Positions 6,256 to 12,284 of a DNA stretch of 13,326 nt are shown one piece after another. The notes under the pieces were generated by a model, which was given only the letters and a program-made list of their open reading frames with translations, did no database searches and was not told where the DNA came from. The stretch lies in contig DASWHD010000078.1 of the NCBI GenBank assembly GCA_036393335.1, positions 1-13,326 on the forward strand, written 5' to 3'. This stretch comes from DASWHD01 sp036393335 (lineage in GTDB: Bacteria > CG2-30-53-67 > CG2-30-70-394). Every line of letters starts with the position of its first letter. Position 1 is the stretch's first letter. The position numbers and the translations under genes are program-made.

Positions 6256-6578
6256 TCCTTCCCCTCTACCGCCGAGCGGAAAGTGGTGCGGCCATGATGA
6301 GCCATGACCGCGAGATTACCAGAGCGATAGCGCATCCTGGTCCTCTGGGCACCTCAGTGCATCGTCACGCGCGCCGGGGAGCCCGCAACGGTGCGGAGAC
6401 CACATCCTGAGCGTGGCGCCAGCAATCCGGCCAGCGCGCCCACGACGCGAGCAGGCTTGCCTACTTCGTGAGCGGGGCCGCGATCCCGCTGTGAGACCCC
6501 CCAGCAGTGGCAACCACTTCCACCCACGTGAACGTGGCACGTGATTTGCGGGACAATGGGTCAGGGAGGTCTCTCAGA
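6256..6578. promoter_or_regulatory. Divergent intergenic region between msrAB and the ATP-grasp cassette
   Basis: These 323 nt separate two divergent transcription units and hold no convincing gene; promoters for both should lie here. Just upstream of the ATP-grasp gene, a cluster of dyads is visible: AGTGG-caa-CCACT at 6506-6518, CCACG-tgaa-CGTGG at 6524-6537, and two copies of the palindrome CACGTG at 6525-6530 and 6538-6543. They could be regulator sites or leader hairpins. I could not pick a trustworthy -35/-10 pair for either direction. The ribosome binding site GGGAGGT (6564-6570) serves the ATG at 6579. Confidence 0.45.
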
Positions 6579-8024
6579 ATGTTCTCGATTCAGTCGACCG
6601 CCGCCGCGCACGCCATCGGCTTTCACGAGTTCTACCTGGACGACTTTGCCCCGCGCGAGCACTACCGTCTCCTGTGGGAGCACATCCGGAACACCGGCCA
6701 GGTCAACCTGGAGGAAAAGGTTCACGAGGCCCATCTCGCCCTGCAGACCGAGGGGGTCACCTTCACGGTCTACCGCGACAGCGACGAAGGGATCGAGCGG
6801 GTGTGGCCGTTCGACCTGTTGCCGCGGATCATCCCGGCCGCCGAGTGGAACACCATCGAGTCCGGGCTGAAACAGAGGGTCCGAGCACTCAACCTGTTCC
6901 TGAAGGACATCTACAACGGCCAGCGGGTCCTCAAGGACGGTGTCGTGCCCGTGGAGCTGATCTATCAGGGCAAGGATTTCCGTCCCAAGCTGATGGACAT
7001 CGAGCCCCCCCACAACGTCTATACCCACATCGCCGGGATCGACATCGTGCGCGATGAGCGGGGCGAGTACTTGGTCCTGGAGGACAACCTGCGCACCCCG
7101 TCGGGGGTCTCCTACCTGATCGAGAATCGCATCGTCGAGCGGCGCATCCTGCCGGAGTTCTTCAACAAGTACCGGGTGCGGCGCGTCGAGCACTACCCGG
7201 CGCTGCTGATCGATGCCCTGCGCTATATGTCCCCGCGTGGCAAGGAGCGGGCGGTGGTCGTGGTGCTCACGCCCGGCATCTACAACTCGGCCTACTTCGA
7301 GCACACCTTCCTGGCCCGCGAGATGGGGGTGGAGCTGGCCGAGGGCCGCGACCTGGTGGTCAAGGACGGTGTCGTCTACCTGAAGACGACCCGTGGCCTA
7401 CGCCGGGTGGACGTGGTCTACCGGCGGATCGACGACGACTTCCTCGATCCTCTCTATGGTCGCTCCGATTCGGCCCTGGGGGTGGCCGGCATCATCAATG
7501 CGTGGCGCGCCGGGAACGTCGCCATCGTCAATGCCCCGGGCACGGGGATCGCCGACGACAAGGCGGTCTACCCCTACGTCCCGGAGCTCATCCGTTACTA
7601 CCTCGGCGAGGAGCCGATCCTGGGCAACGTCCCCACCTACCATCTCACCAACCCGGAGGAGCGCAACTACGTGGTGGAGCACATTCAGGACATGGTGATC
7701 AAGCCGGTGAGCGAATCCGGTGGTTACGGCCTGTTTATGGGGCCGTCGTCGAATCGCAAGGAGCGGCTGGCGTTCATCGACGCCGTGTTCAAAGACCCAC
7801 GCAACTACATCGCCCAGCCCGTGGTGCAGCTCTCTCGCCACCTCTGTTACCTCAACGGGGAGCTGGAGTCGCGCCACATCGATCTGCGGCCGTTCATCAT
7901 CTACGGCGAGGACATTCACGTGATCCCCGGCGGACTGACCCGAGTGGCGCTGACCAAGGGATCCCTCGTAGTCAATTCCTCCCAGGGCGGTGGCAGCAAG
8001 GACACCTGGGTGCTCCACCAGTGA
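6579..8024 (+). CDS. Circularly permuted type 2 ATP-grasp amidoligase (COG2308 family)
   Basis: This 481-residue protein has the normal length and order of the COG2308 / CP_ATPgrasp_2 family. The N-terminal half contains 'WPFDLLPRIIPAAEW' (76-90), 'RVRALNLFLKDIYNGQRVL' (100-118) and 'YLVLEDNLRTPSGVSYLIENR' split around 164-184. The second half has 'LTPGIYNSAYFEH' (230-242), 'VVYRRIDDDFLDP' (279-291), 'VNAPGTGIADDKA' (317-329), a lysine-containing 'VIKPVSESGGYG' (373-384), and a C-terminal 'HIDLRPF' plus 'GGLTRVAL' (433-458). ATP-grasp enzymes join a carboxylate to an amine by an acyl-phosphate; in this family the substrates are unknown. The ATG at 6579 has GGGAGGT 8 nt upstream, better than a longer frame from 6507. 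It is the first gene of a five-gene plus-strand row, next to alpha-E and transglutaminase genes, its known partners. Confidence 0.92.
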   Translation: MFSIQSTAAAHAIGFHEFYLDDFAPREHYRLLWEHIRNTGQVNLEEKVHEAHLALQTEGVTFTVYRDSDEGIERVWPFDLLPRIIPAAEWNTIESGLKQRVRALNLFLKDIYNGQRVLKDGVVPVELIYQGKDFRPKLMDIEPPHNVYTHIAGIDIVRDERGEYLVLEDNLRTPSGVSYLIENRIVERRILPEFFNKYRVRRVEHYPALLIDALRYMSPRGKERAVVVVLTPGIYNSAYFEHTFLAREMGVELAEGRDLVVKDGVVYLKTTRGLRRVDVVYRRIDDDFLDPLYGRSDSALGVAGIINAWRAGNVAIVNAPGTGIADDKAVYPYVPELIRYYLGEEPILGNVPTYHLTNPEERNYVVEHIQDMVIKPVSESGGYGLFMGPSSNRKERLAFIDAVFKDPRNYIAQPVVQLSRHLCYLNGELESRHIDLRPFIIYGEDIHVIPGGLTRVALTKGSLVVNSSQGGGSKDTWVLHQ

Positions 8025-8166
8025 TCCTCGCCGAGCTCACGATTGGGTTTCTTGTCACGGGGTCACGGAGAGCGGAGCGGTGGGTCTCCACGGGAGACGT
8101 TCGCCGCGGTCTCTGTGTCTGGTTCGTGCCAGACGCTCGCAGTGATTGCCGCGTCGCGGGCAGTCC
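8025..8166 (+). promoter_or_regulatory. Gap with two hairpins between the ATP-grasp and alpha-E genes
   Basis: These 142 nt contain two clean stems, GTCTCC-acg-GGAGAC (8084-8098) and GTCTGG-ttcgtg-CCAGAC (8117-8134), neither followed by a T-run. The alpha-E ATG at 8167 has no clear Shine-Dalgarno. The stems might process or balance the two messages, or there may be an internal promoter. I see nothing decisive. Confidence 0.35.
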
Positions 8167-9144
8167 ATGCTGAGCCGACTCGCCAACTCCATCTACTGGA
8201 TGTCCCGCTATCTGGAGCGGGTGGGCAACACCGCGCGCCTGCTGAACATCAACCTCCTCAACATGCTGGAAGACGAAGAGACCCACGGCGCGGCGGTACA
8301 GTGGCGTCCGCTCCTCGCGATCACTGGCACCGAGGAGCTTTTTCATGAGGGGGCGGAGGGGCGCGCCGTCACTGCCGAAAGTGCGATCCGGTTCATGACC
8401 CAGGAGCGCTCCAACCCCAGCGCCATTCGCTCCAGTCTACGTCTCGCCCGAGAGAATGCGCGCGTGGTGCGCGACCGCCTTTCTAAGGAGATGTGGGAGA
8501 CCATCAACGACTTCTGGCTGCGCATCGACGCCTATCTCGACCGCCCCTTGGCGATCATCAAGGCCCTCGATTTCTTCGTGTTCGTCGGCCACGAGGTGGC
8601 GCGCTTTCACGGGGTCGCCGCGGGCACGATGATGCGCGGCGAGCCCTTCTCCTTCTACCTCCTGGGGACCCTCCTGGAACGCTCCGACATGACGGCGCGC
8701 ATCCTCGACGGGAAGTACCACACCCTGTTGCCGGATCTCTCGCTGGTGGGGACGCCCCTCGATTACTACCAGTGGAAGGTGCTCCTGGAGACCCTGTCTG
8801 CCCTGGAGGCATATCGTCGCCTCTATCACAGCGGACTGCAGCCCATCGCCATCGCCGAGTTCGTGATCGGCGAGGAGACCTTCCCGCGCTCCCTGCGGTT
8901 CGCGTCGGATCGCATGTGCGACTCCTTGCAGACCATCGGCTGTCGTCCGGGCGATTGCCAGGTCCGTGACGCGATGATGGCGGTCCAGGAGATGTTGCTC
9001 GACTTCTCCGCGGAGCAAGTGGTGTTGCAGATCGGCCTGCACGAGTTCCTCGAGCAGTACCTGGAGCGGATCGCGGCCTTGCACGACGCGATCGCCCACG
9101 ACTATTTCGAGGCCTTTCTGGGGGTGGAGATTTGCGATACCTGA
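8167..9144 (+). CDS. Alpha-E domain protein (COG2307, DUF403 type)
   Basis: The 325-residue, mostly helical protein begins with the family signature Met-Leu-Ser-Arg-x-Ala-x-Ser-Ile-Tyr-Trp-Met-x-Arg-Tyr-Leu-Glu-Arg (1-18), continued by Asn-Thr-Ala-Arg-Leu. A second conserved block, 'SNPSAIRSSLRLARENARVVR', is split around residues 80-101, and a third, 'FYLLGTLLERSDMTARILDGKY', around 163-184. The length equals the family norm of about 310-320. Alpha-E proteins have no demonstrated activity but occur nearly always beside COG2308-type ATP-grasp proteins and transglutaminase-like peptidases, so a scaffold or accessory role in amide-bond formation has been proposed. The start is set by the family N-terminus; a TTG-started frame from 8146 adds only seven unrelated residues. 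Its end overlaps the next gene by 13 nt, showing tight coupling. Confidence 0.93.
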   Translation: MLSRLANSIYWMSRYLERVGNTARLLNINLLNMLEDEETHGAAVQWRPLLAITGTEELFHEGAEGRAVTAESAIRFMTQERSNPSAIRSSLRLARENARVVRDRLSKEMWETINDFWLRIDAYLDRPLAIIKALDFFVFVGHEVARFHGVAAGTMMRGEPFSFYLLGTLLERSDMTARILDGKYHTLLPDLSLVGTPLDYYQWKVLLETLSALEAYRRLYHSGLQPIAIAEFVIGEETFPRSLRFASDRMCDSLQTIGCRPGDCQVRDAMMAVQEMLLDFSAEQVVLQIGLHEFLEQYLERIAALHDAIAHDYFEAFLGVEICDT

Positions 9145-10004
9145 TCGACCACTCGATCGCCATCACCTTTCCGGGCTCGGCCTGGGAGCACCAGTGCGAG
9201 TTGCGCCTGGCACCCCCGGAAAACAGCGCGCAGCGCATCCACTCGCTGGAGATCACGGTGGATCCGGAGGCCGAGCTCCACCGTTACCTCGACGCCTTCG
9301 GCAATGACGTCCGCTTCTTCAGCCTCCTGCGCCCCCACGATCACCTCACGGTCCACCTGCGGGCCGACGTGGAGACCCTGCTGTCCAATCCATTCGGCTT
9401 CGAGCTACTGACCCCGGAACGCGAACGCCAGTGGCTGGCCGACGCCCTGCGGGCCCAGCCACGGCTCTGGGCCTATGTCCTACACCGCTCTGGGGCGAGC
9501 CCGAGGCCCGCCCAGCTCGCCGAACTGGCCGCCGGTCTCGACCTGCCCGCCTACCACCCGGCGGCCCCGTTACAGGACTCATTGATCGCGGTCATGGAAT
9601 GGATCGCCAGTCGCTTCGAGTACGACCCCGATGTGACCCACGTCCACTCCTCACTGGACGACGTACTTCGCCAACAGGCCGGGGTGTGCCAGGACTTCGC
9701 CCACCTGATGATCACGGTGGTGCGCTCATGGGGATTCCCGGCAAGATACGCCATGGGTTACCTGGATCCAGGCTACTTCGAGGAGGGGGTGCCATTGGCG
9801 ACCCATGCCTGGGCGGAGGTGCTGGTCCCGGGTGCCGGCTGGCGCGGCTTCGATCCGACCCACGGGGTGCTGGCGAACGACTCCTTCGTGGTCGTCGCGG
9901 TCGGGCGTGACTATCAGGACGCCGCACCCGTGCGCGGCAGCTTCAAGGGCGACCATCAGGGAGAGCACCCCGAGGTCCACCTTCGCGTGGTACCCCAACA
10001 GTAG
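9132..10004 (+). CDS. Transglutaminase-like cysteine peptidase with bacterial transglutaminase N-terminal domain
   Basis: The 290-residue protein has a beta-rich bacterial transglutaminase N-domain (about 1-90; 'MRYLIDHSIAITF', 'LRLAPPE', 'GNDVRFFSL') and a papain-fold transglutaminase core (about 145-250). The catalytic triad is visible: Cys186 in 'QAGVCQDFAHLMI', His225 in 'THAWAEV' and Asp241 in 'GFDPTHG'. Proteins of this type act as peptidases, amidases or acyl-transferases; the substrate here is unknown. It starts with TTG at 9132, 13 nt inside the alpha-E gene; the start is supported because the domain's first strand begins exactly there, with GGGGGTGG just upstream. It is the third member of the ATP-grasp/alpha-E/transglutaminase trio and may cleave or rearrange the product made by the ATP-grasp enzyme. 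No signal peptide, so cytoplasmic. Confidence 0.93.
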   Translation: MRYLIDHSIAITFPGSAWEHQCELRLAPPENSAQRIHSLEITVDPEAELHRYLDAFGNDVRFFSLLRPHDHLTVHLRADVETLLSNPFGFELLTPERERQWLADALRAQPRLWAYVLHRSGASPRPAQLAELAAGLDLPAYHPAAPLQDSLIAVMEWIASRFEYDPDVTHVHSSLDDVLRQQAGVCQDFAHLMITVVRSWGFPARYAMGYLDPGYFEEGVPLATHAWAEVLVPGAGWRGFDPTHGVLANDSFVVVAVGRDYQDAAPVRGSFKGDHQGEHPEVHLRVVPQQ

Positions 10005-10171
10005 GGGATAGGGGTTAGGGGTCAGGGATCGGGGATGGGGAGGAGCAAAGGATGGCTGTCGTCGACGGCCAGTGATCATTTTCATGAGCAGGCGTGTTCA
10101 ATAATCATTCCGGACCCAAGGGCCGGACCACCCCTGACTTCTACCCCCTGAACCCTGACTCCTATCCCCCA
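10004..10171. repeat. G-rich heptamer-like repeat facing a C-rich inverted copy
   Basis: From 10004 to about 10043 the plus strand reads as degenerate 7-nt units (GGGATAG, GGGTTAG, GGGTCAG and variants), starting in the last base of the transglutaminase stop codon. From 10131 to 10171 the plus strand is C-rich, and its complement reads GGGGGATAGGAGTCAGGG and onward, so the two blocks form imperfect inverted arms around about 87 nt. The G-run blocks could form G-quadruplexes and the two arms could pair into a long stem. The central part shows only short dyads such as CCGG at both ends of 10110-10126. The right arm ends only 16 nt before the next ATG, taking the place where a Shine-Dalgarno would be. 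Confidence 0.6.
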
Positions 10172-10187
10172 GCTCCTGGCTCGACCC

Positions 10188-11180
10188 ATGGCACCCACCA
10201 CCGCCCCCATGCAGATCGCCCATCGGGAGGAGATCCTCACCCTCGACCTGCCCTACTGTGAGCAGCTCGCCGTGGGCCGCACCACCTTTGGCAGCGGTGG
10301 CCCGCGGGTCGCCATCGTCTCCGGCATCCACGGCGACGAGGTCGAGGGGCTCTACGCCTGCCACCGTCTGGCACGCTGGCTGACCGAGCTGTGTCGAACG
10401 CGGCCGGAGGCCCTGCTGGGGACGGTGGAGCTCTACCCCGGGCTCAACCCCCTCGGGCTCGACACCCTGCAGCGCTGGGTACCGATCTTCGACGTCGACC
10501 TCAACCGCACCTTCCCGGGAGACGACACCGGTATCCTCCCGCAACGGATCGCCGCCGCCGCCATGGCCTACCTCGAGGGGACGGGCATGGTCATCGACAT
10601 TCACGCCAGCAACATCTACCTGCGGGAGATCCCCCAGGTGCGCATTAACCAAGACTTCGCGGAACGGTTAGTGCCCCTGGCGCGCAACATGAATCTCGAC
10701 GTGATCTGGGTACACGGGGCGGTGACGGTGCTGGAGACCACCCTCGCCCACAGCCTGAACGCCCGTGGCATCCCGTGTCTGGTGGTGGAGATGGGGGTGG
10801 GGATGCGCCTGACGCCGAGCTTCACGGAGCAGCTCATCGTCGGCATCCTCGGCCTCTGGCAGGAGCTCGGGGTGCTGGACCGCTCGGTCGTCATCCCGCG
10901 GCCGGACCACATCCCCCTGCTGGCGGACGACACCAACGTTCATTACCTGAATGCGGAGACCTCGGGACTGTTTGTCCCGGGGGTGGAGCACTGGCGTGCG
11001 GTCTACGCGGGCCAGGTCCTGGGCAGTATCGTCTCCGCCCACGACGGGGAGACCCTGTCCCAAATCCGCTCGCCGGTGGACGGCGTCCTGTTCACCCTGC
11101 GCGAATATCCCCTGGTCTACGAGGGGTCATTGATGGCACGCATCGTCGCCACCGACACGGTGCCGCGCGGAACCGCATGA
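10188..11180 (+). CDS. AstE/AspA-type zinc hydrolase (succinylglutamate desuccinylase/aspartoacylase family), intact active site
   Basis: The 330-residue protein belongs to the M14-like AstE/AspA family. Zinc ligands are His48 and Glu51 in 'GIHGDEVEG' and His139 in 'VIDIHASN'. The substrate-binding Asn-Arg is in 'DLNRTFPG' (105-111). The catalytic base is Glu201 in 'LVVEMGVGMRL'. A beta-rich C-terminal domain ('SPVDGVLFTLREYPLVYEGSLMARI' region, about 290-322) resembles the lipoyl-like domain common in this family. Relatives remove acyl groups from amino acids or act as carboxypeptidases; it is not likely to be the arginine-catabolic AstE given its neighbours. No signal peptide. The ATG at 10188 lacks a Shine-Dalgarno; Met8 (10209) is an alternative. 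Its stop overlaps the next gene's start as ATGA, so the two are translationally coupled. Confidence 0.88.
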   Translation: MAPTTAPMQIAHREEILTLDLPYCEQLAVGRTTFGSGGPRVAIVSGIHGDEVEGLYACHRLARWLTELCRTRPEALLGTVELYPGLNPLGLDTLQRWVPIFDVDLNRTFPGDDTGILPQRIAAAAMAYLEGTGMVIDIHASNIYLREIPQVRINQDFAERLVPLARNMNLDVIWVHGAVTVLETTLAHSLNARGIPCLVVEMGVGMRLTPSFTEQLIVGILGLWQELGVLDRSVVIPRPDHIPLLADDTNVHYLNAETSGLFVPGVEHWRAVYAGQVLGSIVSAHDGETLSQIRSPVDGVLFTLREYPLVYEGSLMARIVATDTVPRGTA

Positions 11181-12124
11181 TGGCTACCTCGGCCCTGCTC
11201 CGCATGACGGCGCCGATGCGCCGTGACTTCGAGATCCCGTACCACGATCTCGGCGACCCGGACCAGCCGCCAAAGGTGGCGCTGGTCGCAGGGCTGCACG
11301 GCGACGAGATTAACGGCGTCTTCGTCCTCTCGCGCCTGGCCAACTTCCTCGGCGGCGTCGACCTGGGCCAGCGCCCGACACAGAAGCTCCTCGGGCGGAT
11401 CGTGATCATCCCAGCGGTCAACGTCCTGGGACTGAACACCCGCAGTCGCACCTGGCCGTTCGACAAGACCGACATCAACCGCATGTTCCCGGGATACGAC
11501 GGCGGTGAGACCAGCCAGCGCATCGCCCACGCGGTCCTGCAAGTCACCCGGGACGCCCGGTATCGCATCGACCTGCACAGCTCCAACCGCGACTTCGAGG
11601 AGTGCCCGCAGGTACGTCTCTACGAGCCTGGTCCCCGGGAGCGCTCGACGGCCTTCCTGTTCGGCCTGCCGGCGGTGGTCGAACGGCCATCCACCTCGCT
11701 CTTCACCGTCACCATCGGCCACGCCTGGCAGAAGCTGGGAGGCGAGAACTTCGTCATCCAGGCGGGCCGTGCAGGGAGCCTGCACCTGCCGTACTGCGAG
11801 CGTCTGTTTCGCTCCCTGGTCGCCTTTCTGCGCCGCACGGGGACCCTGGAAGGCGTGGAGCTGTCCGAGGAGGACGAGGACAGCTACTACTTTGGTACGG
11901 AGCAGGCGGTGCGACTGGTCTCCGACTACGCCGGGATCTTCGTGTCCAACCTGGAGCCCGGCCGCTGGCTCCAGGCGGGGGACATCATCGGCTACGTCTA
12001 CCACGGGTTCGAAGGCCACATCCACGGCGAGATTCGCACGCCGGTCGCCGGCCTACTCACCGGCCTGCGCCGCCAGCCCCTCCTCTGTCAGGGTGACTTG
12101 GTTGGTCGCATCCACACCCCGTAG
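11177..12124 (+). CDS. AstE/AspA-type paralogue with Gln in place of the catalytic Glu
   Basis: This 315-residue protein is a divergent paralogue of the preceding one. It keeps the zinc ligands His41 and Glu44 ('GLHGDEING'), His134 ('RIDLHSSN') and the Asn-Arg pair ('DINRMFPG', 101-102). In the segment aligned with 'VVEMG' of its neighbour it reads 'FVIQAGRAG', so Gln195 (codon CAG, 11759-11761) stands where the general base Glu is expected. This predicts loss or change of hydrolase activity; a metal-binding, regulatory or partner role is possible. The C-terminal beta domain is present ('HIHGEIRTPVAGLLTGL'). Translation can start at ATG 11177 or at the adjacent ATG 11180, both in frame, overlapping the upstream stop. 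A palindromic repeat and convergent ispG follow, so this is the end of the cassette. Confidence 0.87.
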   Translation: MMATSALLRMTAPMRRDFEIPYHDLGDPDQPPKVALVAGLHGDEINGVFVLSRLANFLGGVDLGQRPTQKLLGRIVIIPAVNVLGLNTRSRTWPFDKTDINRMFPGYDGGETSQRIAHAVLQVTRDARYRIDLHSSNRDFEECPQVRLYEPGPRERSTAFLFGLPAVVERPSTSLFTVTIGHAWQKLGGENFVIQAGRAGSLHLPYCERLFRSLVAFLRRTGTLEGVELSEEDEDSYYFGTEQAVRLVSDYAGIFVSNLEPGRWLQAGDIIGYVYHGFEGHIHGEIRTPVAGLLTGLRRQPLLCQGDLVGRIHTP

Positions 12125-12154
12125 GAACGGCACGTCCGCCTCCCGCATTGGGGC

Positions 12155-12257
12155 GTAGGGCGGAACGCCGCAGGCGGTTCCGCCGGACAAGGCCACCGCA
12201 GCGAGGTGGATCGCCCTGCGGGCATCGGCGGATCGCCCTCCGGGCATCCGCCTTACG
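12155..12257. repeat. Inverted pair of REP-like hairpins between convergent genes
   Basis: Left copy: GTAGGGCGGAAC then GCC-gca-GGC then GTTCCGCC, an 8-bp outer stem (12159-12166 with 12177-12184) plus a 3-bp inner stem. Right copy, in opposite orientation: GGCGGAT-c-GCCC-tcc-GGGC-ATCCGCC (12227-12252) followed by TTACG. Both share the plan GTARGGCGGA, stem, loop. A partial third copy (GGATCGCCCTGCGGGCATCGGC-like, 12208-12229) lies between them. The pair separates the stop codons of two convergent genes, the usual place for REP/BIME elements that protect mRNA 3' ends or stop read-through. Confidence 0.75.
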
Positions 12258-12284
12258 AAGGCGGCGCCGCACCGCACGGTGGGA

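Noticed and set aside
6316..6540. Minus-strand open frame between msrAB and the ATP-grasp gene
   Set aside because: It is a short, Arg/Ser-rich translation with no start signal, lying in the divergent promoter region.
10004..10043. G-rich repeat block as a CRISPR array
   Set aside because: Units are about 7 nt, degenerate and without unique spacers, so it is not a CRISPR.
10775..11176. Upstream extension of the second hydrolase frame to an alternative start at 10775
   Set aside because: The added 134 codons lie within the first hydrolase in another frame and have a Gly/Arg/Pro-rich shadow composition. The family similarity begins after the ATGA overlap.
11117..12025. Minus-strand open frame opposite the second hydrolase
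   Set aside because: It is an antisense shadow without motifs; the plus strand has the zinc-site motifs.
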